From assembly GCA_047722935.1 (NCBI GenBank), contig JBDNZS010000091.1:1-7712 (forward strand): 7,712 bases of DNA, read 5' to 3'. The notes beneath the pieces are model-generated. The model worked only from the letters and a program-made list of their open reading frames with translations. It made no database searches and was not told the DNA's origin. This document shows, piece by piece, positions 1 through 6,578 of this stretch. The number at the start of each line of letters is the position of its first letter. The first letter of the stretch is position 1. The stretch comes from Ethanoligenens sp047722935 (GTDB taxonomy: Bacteria > Bacillota > Clostridia > Oscillospirales > Ethanoligenentaceae). Both the position numbers and the translations under genes were made by a program.

Positions 1-381
1 GATTTCAATTCTGTATTGGGCCTTTATTTTTGGGATTTTATCAATAATAAAATATATATTAAAGTTTGTGAAAACTGTAAAAGACCGTTTATTCCTTATG
101 GAAAAGCAATTTATTGTAATAGAATTGCAGATGAAAAGGGCCAAACATGTAAGGACGTAGGCCCAATCAAAAAATACAATCAAAAATTATCAGGAGATAC
201 CGTTAAAATTGAATATTATAAAGTTTATAGAAAACTTGCAGCAAGAGTTAAACACGGGCATATGAAGAAGAAAAATTTCGAGGAGTGGAGGAAGCAAGCA
301 AAGAAGTTAATTGAATTGATTGATCAGGGAAAAAAAGAGCCATGTGATTTTTTGGAGTGGTTGGCAGATTCGCAGATATAA
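1..381 (+). CDS. 3' part of a cysteine-cluster protein resembling DUF6076 (5'-truncated by window edge)
   Basis: The frame is open from the first base, so this is the C-terminal part of a longer protein; a TTG at 16 could be read as a start but has no ribosome binding site. Numbered from that TTG, four cysteines are spaced C18-X2-C21-X12-C34-X10-C45, a zinc-ribbon-like pattern. A basic helical tail rich in Lys, Arg and Tyr follows and ends in a Phe-Leu-Glu-Trp-Leu motif. From memory this resembles the C-terminal region of DUF6076 proteins, which are common in clostridial mobile elements and have no known function. The DNA is much more AT-rich than the chromosomal genes to the right, which fits recent transfer. 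It lies 39 bases upstream of the recombinase on the same strand, so it is probably cargo or an accessory gene of the same element. The family call is from recall and not certain; that the frame is coding is fairly secure. Confidence 0.7.
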   Translation, partial: DFNSVLGLYFWDFINNKIYIKVCENCKRPFIPYGKAIYCNRIADEKGQTCKDVGPIKKYNQKLSGDTVKIEYYKVYRKLAARVKHGHMKKKNFEEWRKQAKKLIELIDQGKKEPCDFLEWLADSQI

Positions 382-420
382 CGATGAGTATGTTTTTGTA
401 AAAATAATGATGAGGAATAT

Positions 421-1950
421 ATGTTGAAAGCTGTTATATATGCCCGTTACAGTGCAGGTGCGAATCAGACCGAGCAATCTATAGAAGGACAGCTGCGCGA
501 ATGCAATGCTTATGCAAAAGCACATGATATTACCGTAGTTGGCACATATATTGATCGCGCGATCAGCGGCAAGACAGATCATCGCGATCAATTTCAAAAA
601 ATGATTAAGGACAGTGACAGGCGCTTGTTTGATGCGGTGCTGACATACAAAATTGACCGTTTTGCTCGTAATCGCTATGACAGTGCCATTTATAAGTCCA
701 GGCTCAAAAAGAATGGTGTTCGGGTTCTTTATGCCAAAGAGAGTATCCCAGATGGCCCGGAGGGGATTATCCTGGAAAGCCTGTTGGAAGGCATGGCAGA
801 ATACTACAGTGAAGAACTGTCCCAAAAGATAAAACGTGGTATGCGTGAGAGCGCTTATAAATGCCACAGTACCGGCGGGAACATTGCGCTAGGCTACTAC
901 ATTGCGCCAGATAAGACGTTTGCTGTAGACGAGCAGCAGGCACCTATTGTGCGCAAAATTTTCTCCATGTACGACAGCGGGGGTACTGTTACAAAGATTT
1001 GTAAGTATCTAAATGCCTTGGGAATAAAAACATCCAGAGGAGTTCCGTTCAATAAAAATAGCTTACATACGATTTTGAAAAATGAAAAATACATTGGTGT
1101 GTATAAATGCAAAGGTATCAGAACGGAGGACGGTGTTCCCGCCATCATTGATCGAGAACAGTTTGACCGTGTGCAAGCCCGCATTGCCGCGAATCGGAAA
1201 GCACCAGCCAGGGAAAAGGCAAAAGTGGATTATCTGCTGTCTGGAAAACTTTACTGTGGTCATTGTGGTGCAGGAATGGCAGGGGAAAGTGGAACCGGGA
1301 AAAGCGGTCAAAAGCACTACTACTATATCTGTGTAAATAAAAAAAGAGCCAAAACCTGCGACAAAAAAACTGTACGCAAGGATTGGCTTGAAAAACTGGT
1401 GGTAGACGCTACGGCCAAGTACATCTTGCAGCCGGAGAAGATCGATGCGATTGCTCAAAGGTGTGTGAAAGTGCAGGCCAGAGACACTTCACAAAACAAT
1501 GAGCTGGTAAGCTTGCATAAGCAGTTGGCTGAAACGCGTAAAGCTGTCCAGAACGTAATGTCTGCCATTGAACAGGGAATTGTGCTTCGAACCACGAAAG
1601 AACGTCTGGTGGAGCTGGAGGGCGTTCAAGGACGCCTTGAATTTGAGATTGAGAACTGTCAGTTACAGAACCCGAAACTGACGGAACGACAGATCAAATA
1701 TATGTTGCTGCAATTCCACCGTGAAACAGATGAGCAGATGGACGAATACAACGAGCAGATCATAGAGTGCTTTGTCAACTCGGTTTATCTCTATGATGGC
1801 AAGATCATCATTACCTATAATTTGGCAAACAAAAAGAACGAACTTGAAAGTTCGTTCTTAGAGTTTCTTTCCGATCCCGCAAATGCTGATTCTAACAGCG
1901 TTTATGTGGGTTCGGATTTAGAATTAAATGGTGGAGGCGAGGGGAGTTGA
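421..1950 (+). CDS. Large serine recombinase / site-specific integrase of an integrative element
   Basis: This enzyme should catalyse integration and excision of the element by a phosphoserine-linked double-strand exchange. The resolvase-type N-terminal domain (about residues 3-150) shows the start motif YARYS with Arg9 and nucleophile Ser11, a Q-S-I-E-G-Q block, and the YKIDRFAR motif at 76-83. A 'recombinase' domain follows at about 155-260. A zinc ribbon has C279-X2-C282, C304 and C313, and a predicted coiled coil spans about 355-415. The length of 509 aa is normal for the large serine recombinase family. A GAGGAA ribosome binding site sits just before the ATG. The gene runs 22 bases into the 3' end of ssrA on the opposite strand, so the last seven codons (GGGEGS and stop) are antisense tmRNA sequence. 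That is strong evidence that ssrA is the integration target. The gene is full length and looks functional. Confidence 0.96.
   Translation: MLKAVIYARYSAGANQTEQSIEGQLRECNAYAKAHDITVVGTYIDRAISGKTDHRDQFQKMIKDSDRRLFDAVLTYKIDRFARNRYDSAIYKSRLKKNGVRVLYAKESIPDGPEGIILESLLEGMAEYYSEELSQKIKRGMRESAYKCHSTGGNIALGYYIAPDKTFAVDEQQAPIVRKIFSMYDSGGTVTKICKYLNALGIKTSRGVPFNKNSLHTILKNEKYIGVYKCKGIRTEDGVPAIIDREQFDRVQARIAANRKAPAREKAKVDYLLSGKLYCGHCGAGMAGESGTGKSGQKHYYYICVNKKRAKTCDKKTVRKDWLEKLVVDATAKYILQPEKIDAIAQRCVKVQARDTSQNNELVSLHKQLAETRKAVQNVMSAIEQGIVLRTTKERLVELEGVQGRLEFEIENCQLQNPKLTERQIKYMLLQFHRETDEQMDEYNEQIIECFVNSVYLYDGKIIITYNLANKKNELESSFLEFLSDPANADSNSVYVGSDLELNGGGEGS
1827..1859 (-). terminator. Probable Rho-independent terminator for ssrA, embedded in the recombinase gene
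   Basis: Positions 1834-1845 and 1848-1859 are perfect 12-base inverted repeats separated by two bases. Read on the minus strand, the hairpin is followed at once by a U-rich run (CTTTTTGTTT). It starts about 70 bases past the mature 3' end of the tmRNA, where an ssrA terminator would be expected. On the plus strand no U-run follows, so it acts only on leftward transcripts. It lies inside codons 472-480 of the recombinase. An alternative is that the palindrome is a protein-binding site. Confidence 0.6.
1922..1950. other. Element-chromosome junction (att site) at the 3' end of ssrA
   Basis: The recombinase reading frame meets the tmRNA 3' end here. Bases 1929-1950 are the reverse complement of the acceptor-stem 3' strand, the CCA end and the 3' half of the T-arm. 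Genes ending in a CCA tail and a T-arm, including ssrA, are well-known integration targets, and a recombinase gene directly at the junction is the usual arrangement. Because ssrA is complete here, the crossover must lie at or just beyond its 3' end, or the element must carry an identical copy. The exact crossover dinucleotide cannot be fixed without the other end of the element, which is outside the window. Confidence 0.55.
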
Positions 1951-2308
1951 ACCCCTGTCCGAAGGCATATCCACAAAGTTTTCTCCGAGCGCATCCGCTT
2001 ATTTAAAAGTCCCGCAACGCATCCCCAAACGGCAGGCTATGCGTATTGGCAGCCTTTTAATACACATCCATTACAAAGGCAACTCACAGATGCGTTCACC
2101 GTTAAATGACGTTCAAATCCCGAGCCACGGTACTCTCAGGCTGAACGTGCCACTTTAATTAAGCGGCAAGCGCCTCTTCGGAACGACCAAAGTTGACGCG
2201 GATAACATTATCTTTCGCATTTAAAATGCATTGCGGAGGTTTAAAGCGGTACCGCACCGCTGCTCGCTTACTTTGTTTCCATTCCCCCGTCGAAACCTTT
2301 ACGCCCCC
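1929..2308 (-). ncRNA. ssrA: Transfer-messenger RNA (tmRNA)
   Basis: tmRNA, with SmpB, enters stalled ribosomes, is charged with alanine, and directs addition of a degradation tag. The 5' end (GGGGGCG at 2308-2302) pairs with the 3' strand CGCCTCC over seven positions, including the G3-U wobble that marks tmRNA for alanyl-tRNA synthetase. The end TCCACCA is encoded. The T-arm is AGGGG-TTCAACT-CCCCT, and the D-like segment GGTTTCGACGGGG follows the acceptor strand. A tag reading frame with an ALAA end lies in the middle. The length of 380 nt is normal. The mature 5' end lies only four bases past the hydrolase stop codon, so the RNA is either cut from the smpB transcript, for example by RNase P, or starts at a promoter inside that gene. 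A TATTTT at 2316-2321 is placed like a -10 element, but no good -35 is visible. Confidence 0.96.
2159..2218 (-). other. tmRNA tag-peptide reading frame
   Basis: On the minus strand a GCG resume codon opens a frame encoding AKDNVIRVNFGRSEEALAA followed by TAA. The final Ala-Leu-Ala-Ala is the conserved degron recognised by ClpXP-type proteases, with the SmpB/SspB-type recognition region upstream. At 19 residues the tag is longer than the Bacillus tag. The resume codon is inferred from the family pattern (GCN start, ALAA end), not from any direct signal. Confidence 0.85.
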
Positions 2309-2312
2309 ATAA

Positions 2313-3230
2313 TTAAAAATAGGAGGAAAAAATCAGATGCAGCCATTGATCGCACAAGGAAAGCCATGTGGCACAATGCGGATTAATGTTCGTATCATCT
2401 CCTCGTGCGGTCTCTGCTGTGCAAAGTGACAATCCATGCCCGCCTTTTGGATAAATATGCAGTTCAAACGGCACACGATGCTCCTGCAAGGCGTTTGCAA
2501 GCAATAAGGAGTTTTCAACTGGAACCACAGGGTCGGCAACTGTGTGCCACAAAAATGTGGGCGGTGTGTCGTGGGTTACTTGTTCGTCCAATGACAGCGA
2601 CGTTTTTTGGACATCATCCGCACTACTTCCCAACAAGCTGTCCACGGATTTTACATGACAAAATTGTGTGAGCGAAATAACAGGATAACATAAAATCAAA
2701 CCATTCGGACGAATATCCTCAACATGCAGTCCGAGCTGCTCTGCCACCCACGGTTGGTGCCACAGCGTACCCATACATGCTGCCAAATGTCCTCCGGCAG
2801 AAAAACCCGCCACGGCCACAGCATTAGGGTTGACGTGAAAGAAAGAGGCGCGTTGTCGAAGCAGTGCCACGCTAGCTGCAAGTTGCAGCAATGCAACAGG
2901 ATAATGTTCCGGAGCCACAGAATAGTTTAACACAAACGCATTATATCCACGGGCAACAAATGCGAACGCAACCGGTTCTGCTTCTCGAGATGAGACAAAC
3001 TGGTAACTGCCTCCAGGGCAAATAATGACCGATGGCCGTGTGTGATCCAGCTCCAATTCGGGGGTATTATCTGAACAATACGCCGTTAGGGTAGGTTCCT
3101 CATATACTGCCTGAGTGCCGGTCAATCCTGTTTCTAAACTATAGGTTTGCCGTTGTCTACACAGAAAATCCAAGGATTGAGTTGCCAGAGCAGGAAACGC
3201 TTCACGCAATTTGATGATTTCATATTGCAT
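2313..3230 (-). CDS. Alpha/beta hydrolase, probable esterase (acetyl-xylan esterase / BD-FAE-like)
   Basis: This 305-aa protein has the full alpha/beta hydrolase signature. The oxyanion-hole motif is PGGSY (72-76, the family's HGGG-like position), and the nucleophile elbow is G-F-S144-A-G-G-H. The acid is probably Asp233 in the segment HTVADPVVP, and the catalytic base is His265 in GGHG. There is no signal peptide or membrane segment, so it should act in the cytoplasm. The closest remembered relatives are small carboxylesterases and deacetylases acting on acylated sugars or xylan fragments, but the substrate cannot be read from the sequence. A GGGCAAGGGGGC ribosome binding site precedes the ATG. 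It lies 20 bases after smpB and 4 bases before ssrA, so all three are probably transcribed together. No functional link to trans-translation is evident. Confidence 0.9.
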   Translation of the reverse strand: MQYEIIKLREAFPALATQSLDFLCRQRQTYSLETGLTGTQAVYEEPTLTAYCSDNTPELELDHTRPSVIICPGGSYQFVSSREAEPVAFAFVARGYNAFVLNYSVAPEHYPVALLQLAASVALLRQRASFFHVNPNAVAVAGFSAGGHLAACMGTLWHQPWVAEQLGLHVEDIRPNGLILCYPVISLTQFCHVKSVDSLLGSSADDVQKTSLSLDEQVTHDTPPTFLWHTVADPVVPVENSLLLANALQEHRVPFELHIYPKGGHGLSLCTAETARGDDTNINPHCATWLSLCDQWLHLIFSSYF

Positions 3231-3250
3231 AAGATAGCCCCCTTGCCCAA

Positions 3251-3715
3251 TCAGCGGTTTCGTTCTTTGATTGCACGGTCAATTTCACGCGATGCATCCC
3301 GTTTGGCAATATCCGCGCGTTTGTCATACTGCTTTTTACCTTTGCAAAGGCCGATTTCAACTTTGACTAAAGCACCTTTGAAATAGACTTCCAAGGGTAT
3401 AAGCGTAAGCCCCTGCTGCTTGAGCAAACCAAAAAGGCGCATAATCTCACGCTTGTGCATCAATAAACGCCGCCGGCGTATAGGGTCACGATTAAATACG
3501 TTGCCTTGTTCATAAGGACTGATATGCATACCTCGGACAAACAACTCGCCGTCGTTGATATCGCACCACGCATCCTTAAGATTGACCCGACCGGCCCGGA
3601 CTGATTTCACTTCGGTTCCAGAAAGTTCGACCCCTGCCTCAAATGCTTCCTGCACAAAATAATCATGCCACGCTTTTTTGTTTTTAGACACACTGCGTTT
3701 TTCCACTCGCGCCAT
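3251..3715 (-). CDS. smpB: SsrA-binding protein SmpB
   Basis: SmpB binds the tRNA-like part of tmRNA, delivers it with EF-Tu to stalled ribosomes and mimics the missing anticodon arm. At 154 aa it has the usual length, and the family motifs are in order: GTEVKSVRAGRVNLKD (33-48), the HISPYEQGN block (64-72), the R-R-R-L-L-M-H segment (81-87), and the Gly-Lys-Lys-Gln-Tyr-Asp-Lys-Arg stretch (126-133) leading into the basic C-terminal tail that enters the mRNA channel. The ribosome binding site GAGGCG is eight bases before the ATG, and a sigma-A-type promoter lies 40-70 bases upstream. Its RNA partner ssrA is encoded just downstream on the same strand, a frequent arrangement in Firmicutes. Identification is secure. 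Confidence 0.98.
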   Translation of the reverse strand: MARVEKRSVSKNKKAWHDYFVQEAFEAGVELSGTEVKSVRAGRVNLKDAWCDINDGELFVRGMHISPYEQGNVFNRDPIRRRRLLMHKREIMRLFGLLKQQGLTLIPLEVYFKGALVKVEIGLCKGKKQYDKRADIAKRDASREIDRAIKERNR

Positions 3716-3752
3716 TTCAGTTACGCCTCATCTGTTCCGTAGGGTATCCTCT

Positions 3753-3781
3753 ATTGTATAGGAAAACAGGTGAAATTGCAA
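3753..3781 (-). promoter_or_regulatory. Sigma-A-type promoter for smpB - hydrolase - ssrA
   Basis: On the minus strand TTGCAA (3781-3776) is followed after exactly 17 bases by TACAAT (3758-3753). The -10 box matches TATAAT at five of six positions and the -35 box matches TTGACA at four of six. The expected start is about 3746, leaving a leader of some 30 bases before the smpB start codon. No hairpin or regulatory motif is visible in that leader. Confidence 0.65.
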
Positions 3782-3994
3782 GTCCTCCGCACCATTGAGC
3801 TGACATTTACATGATTCCACATTTTACTGGGCGACTGGATTCACCGGATACATCAAAATCCCCCTGTTAGCCTGATCCAACCAACAAGAGGATTGATACG
3901 CAACAGCTAAAATTCCATCTTCAATCAGACAACCCAACGAATTGGAAAAATGCCAGCAACCACAATTAGCTGAAACACGGTTAACTACAGCCTT

Positions 3995-4780
3995 TTAAGA
4001 GATATGCAGCTGCAACCGCAGTTTGTCTGCAATCATGGCGATAAATTCCGAATTGGTAGGCTTGCCGCGGCTATTATGAATAGTGTAACCAAAATATGAA
4101 TTGAGGATATCCACATCTCCACGATCCCACGCGACCTCAATGGCGTGCCGAATAGCCCGCTCCACGCGTGACGATGTCGTCCCATATTTTTTAGCGACGG
4201 ATGGGTAAAGCTGCTTGGTAATGGAATTGATAATATCTATATTATGGATTGCCATCATAATTGCCTCGCGCAAATAATGATATCCCTTGATGTGCGCCGG
4301 CACACCGATTTGATGAAAAATCTTAGTAACAATGATCTCAACGTCCTGTGTGGAGTCATACATCATCTCTACCTGCTTGGCAGGCAACCCCTGAAACTCT
4401 TTTTTTCCTCCGGCCAATTGATTAATCCGCTCGGCCAACAAGTCGTGATCAAATGGCATTGGGAAAAAATAATCCGCTCCTGCCTCCATCACCTGCGCAC
4501 TGATTGCGCCATTGTTATCCGTGGACATGACAATCATAACGGGTTTGGATGCAAGATTCATTCTCTGTATGGCTGTCAACACACCAATTGCATCAATACG
4601 CGTCATAAAGGCATTCATCAGAACCACTTCCGGCGCTTCTCCTTGTAAACTGTCAAGAACCTCCTGTCCATCCTTTGCAACTGTTACAACATCCATGCCA
4701 TAAGTACGCAACGTTGCGGCACAAACCTGCCCCATCTCTGCGCTGTTATCTGCAACCAATACTTTCAATTTCTTATCCAT
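3995..4780 (-). CDS. spo0A: Spo0A sporulation master regulator with a degenerate receiver domain
   Basis: In Firmicutes Spo0A is a response regulator whose phosphorylated form starts sporulation. The C-terminal DNA-binding domain (about 145-261) is nearly diagnostic, with IGVPAHIKGYHYLREAI (158-174), TTSSRVERAIRHAIEVAWDR (201-220) and KPTNSEFIAMIADKLRL (240-256). The N-terminal receiver fold (5-123) is present but its active site is not. Aligned to Bacillus subtilis Spo0A, D10 is kept (D11 here), D11 is Asn12, the phosphorylated D56 is Asn56, T84 is Met85 and K106 is Met108; the proline after 'IIM' is Thr60. Codon 56 reads AAT and codon 108 reads ATG. The gene is full length at 261 aa, with an AGGGGGG ribosome binding site, and follows spoIVB as in other spore formers. 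It probably binds 0A boxes but cannot be phosphorylated in the usual way. Confidence 0.95.
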   Translation of the reverse strand: MDKKLKVLVADNSAEMGQVCAATLRTYGMDVVTVAKDGQEVLDSLQGEAPEVVLMNAFMTRIDAIGVLTAIQRMNLASKPVMIVMSTDNNGAISAQVMEAGADYFFPMPFDHDLLAERINQLAGGKKEFQGLPAKQVEMMYDSTQDVEIIVTKIFHQIGVPAHIKGYHYLREAIMMAIHNIDIINSITKQLYPSVAKKYGTTSSRVERAIRHAIEVAWDRGDVDILNSYFGYTIHNSRGKPTNSEFIAMIADKLRLQLHIS

Positions 4781-4812
4781 TCTGACGGTTCCCCCCTAAA
4801 TAATATAGTTAT

Positions 4813-4841
4813 AAAATACCATTAAATTCCATATTTTTCAA
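4813..4841 (-). promoter_or_regulatory. Possible sigma-A promoter for spo0A
   Basis: On the minus strand TTGAAA (4841-4836) and TATTTT (4818-4813) are 17 bases apart, with the start codon about 33 bases further on. The -35 is close to consensus (five of six); the -10 is weaker (four of six) and the region is AT-rich, so chance is possible. No convincing sigma-H promoter was found. The rest of the 284-base gap between spoIVB and spo0A shows no ORF with a start signal and no clear terminator. Confidence 0.4.
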
Positions 4842-5064
4842 GTCCTTTATGCGTGTTTTTTGAAATTTTTGGAAATTTTCCTCTTTTCTATACACTCATT
4901 TGCTACTTGGGAGGGGAGAATAAGCAATATCGAAACGCCTTTGTTTGTTCATCGCAGCCACTCAGAAACGTGTAAACAGTACAATTCGTGTCATAAATAC
5001 ACTTATTTCGTCGTATTCCCCCATAAAGGCTCGACTTTTGCTGCCAAATCAATCATACACCTTT

Positions 5065-6273
5065 TCACTGTCGCACTTCAAGCGTTTGCGCCGTTTGCAT
5101 CATGTTTTCCGCAAAAATCGCATACCCTTTTTCCGGATTGTTCACAAACACATGCGTGACCGCGCCTACAAACATACCGTCCTGTAGGAGCGGGCTGCCG
5201 CTCATTCCCTGCACGATTCCCCCTGTGCGGGCTATGAGTGCCGGATCAGTCACACGCACCACCATGTTGTGTTCAGCACTGCTACTACCATACCTTACCT
5301 GTTCAATTTGTACCGTATATGCATGCGGGCCCGATGTATCCAGTGTAGCAAGCAAAACCGCCTTGCCTGTATGCACCTGCTGACGCATGGCCACTGGGTA
5401 TTTTTTGCCCGCACGTTGCTGCGTGAGAACGCCATAGACCCCAGTATTGCCATTGATAAGCAAGCTGCCCAGACGTGCATCGGCTAAGGTACCGACCAAT
5501 TCCCCGGTTCTGCCTTTTGTACCTTTTTCCACACCGGTGATGGTGCTGCCTACTGCTTCACCTTCCAACAACGGCAGCATCTTGCCTGTGTCCACATCAC
5601 ACACAGCGTGACCCAATCCACCATAAACACCGCTCTTCGGGTCATAATACGTGATGGTTCCTATACCCGCTGTGCTGTCGCGTACCCAAAGCCCCGCCTT
5701 ATACTGGCCATCTGCCACACTCCGCAGCGGTTTCAGTCGTGTTTGAAAAGCAACGCCGTTCCGACGCATGCACAGTGTGCAGTCCACACCATCGGATTTT
5801 GCAAAGCGGTCAGCCACCTCATTATTCGAATTCACGGTTTTTCCATTGATGGCAATCAAGATATCACCCTTACGGATACCCGCTGCGGATGCCGGAGACT
5901 CTTTTCCAGCAGCCGTATCCACATCGGCCACACCTATGACCATCACGCCCTCGGTATATAGTTTAATTCCGAACGGCTCCCCGTCCGGCGTCACTTCACA
6001 TGTCGGAACCACCTGAACCTGCACCTTTTTCACTTCGATCAGGCCCAGCAATCGAATATCGGTGGTATACGACGCGCCTGTCTGAAGAGAACGGTCGGTG
6101 CTAACCACCCCACCTTGCTGGGCAGAAAGCGGCAAACCGGCAAATTGAAGCCGCTGCCCCTGTCGTACCTGCAATGTACCCGGAATTTCTCTGGCAAACA
6201 AAATACCGCAAAACAATATGGAAAACATCACCATGCCGATTGGTACAACAACCGCACGCAAAAATTTCTTCAT
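5065..6273 (-). CDS. spoIVB: SpoIVB, S55-family serine peptidase of sporulation
   Basis: In spore formers SpoIVB is made in the forespore, secreted into the intermembrane space, and cleaves SpoIVFA so that pro-sigma-K can be processed. This 402-aa protein (426 in B. subtilis) starts with an uncleaved-type N-terminal membrane segment (about 7-27). A PDZ domain at about 100-185 contains the G-I-R-K-G-D-I-L-I-A-I-N-G motif. The S55 peptidase domain (about 190-402) has His222 in GGLGHAV, Asp343 in VRVTDP and nucleophile Ser358 in GGIVQGMSGSP. The spacing of 15 residues between Asp343 and Ser358 equals that in B. subtilis. All catalytic residues are present. The ribosome binding site GTAGGGATG precedes the ATG. 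It lies 284 bases upstream of spo0A, the conserved clostridial and bacillar order. Expression is probably forespore-specific, but no sigma-F/G promoter could be read with confidence. Confidence 0.97.
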   Translation of the reverse strand: MKKFLRAVVVPIGMVMFSILFCGILFAREIPGTLQVRQGQRLQFAGLPLSAQQGGVVSTDRSLQTGASYTTDIRLLGLIEVKKVQVQVVPTCEVTPDGEPFGIKLYTEGVMVIGVADVDTAAGKESPASAAGIRKGDILIAINGKTVNSNNEVADRFAKSDGVDCTLCMRRNGVAFQTRLKPLRSVADGQYKAGLWVRDSTAGIGTITYYDPKSGVYGGLGHAVCDVDTGKMLPLLEGEAVGSTITGVEKGTKGRTGELVGTLADARLGSLLINGNTGVYGVLTQQRAGKKYPVAMRQQVHTGKAVLLATLDTSGPHAYTVQIEQVRYGSSSAEHNMVVRVTDPALIARTGGIVQGMSGSPLLQDGMFVGAVTHVFVNNPEKGYAIFAENMMQTAQTLEVRQ

Positions 6274-6299
6274 CCGACATCCCTACCCATTCTTCATCA

Positions 6300-6578
6300 T
6301 TAAAATGCAAAACCATCGTTTTTAATCTTTCCGCAATGAAGACGGATATCAGATGCAATATCTGCACCTGCTGGGAAAGGCACTCTAAAGTGTTTACATT
6401 TGCCCGCCGGAATGATACTATAGTCTTGGCGGTGGTTAGGCCTCATTTCAAATAAAAAATCGACGGATTTTCGAGACAGGCTGCTGGTTTGCACGGCAAA
6501 ACGCACAGGAATATTTACCGTATGCCCTGCATTCCAGCCAAAACAGGTTTGACTTTCACCATTAAAATGAGACCCCAT
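6300..6578 (-). CDS. Small hypothetical protein upstream of spoIVB
   Basis: No family is recognised. The 92-aa frame has plausible codon use and an alternating hydrophobic pattern through about 22-70, as in a small beta-rich protein, with no signal peptide or membrane helix. Three cysteines (12, 58 and 82) show no metal-binding spacing. It ends 26 bases before spoIVB on the same strand. The proposed ATG has no good ribosome binding site. A promoter-like pair TTGTAA - 17 bases - TATATG falls right over the start codon, which would put transcription start inside the ORF, so the true start may be further in or the frame may be a remnant. In many spore formers recN lies upstream of spoIVB; no recN sequence is visible here. 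Confidence 0.45.
   Translation of the reverse strand: MGSHFNGESQTCFGWNAGHTVNIPVRFAVQTSSLSRKSVDFLFEMRPNHRQDYSIIPAGKCKHFRVPFPAGADIASDIRLHCGKIKNDGFAF

Noticed and set aside
307..867. Minus-strand ORF of 186 aa
   Set aside because: It lies antisense to the recombinase catalytic domain, which has clear family motifs; no ribosome binding site or recognisable domain.
1928..2158. Plus-strand ORF of 76 aa beginning with a VEARGVEPLSE-like sequence
   Set aside because: It is the antisense of the tmRNA 3' half; this peptide pattern is a familiar spurious prediction over ssrA.
2321..2339. AGGAGG followed by ATG on the plus strand, a textbook ribosome binding site
   Set aside because: It lies antisense to the last codons of the hydrolase (the AGGAGG is the complement of two Ser codons), and the frame closes after about 30 codons with no recognisable product.
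4244..4648. Plus-strand ORF of 134 aa
   Set aside because: Antisense to spo0A, whose identity is certain.
5608..5961. Plus-strand ORF of 117 aa
   Set aside because: Antisense to the PDZ and peptidase region of spoIVB.
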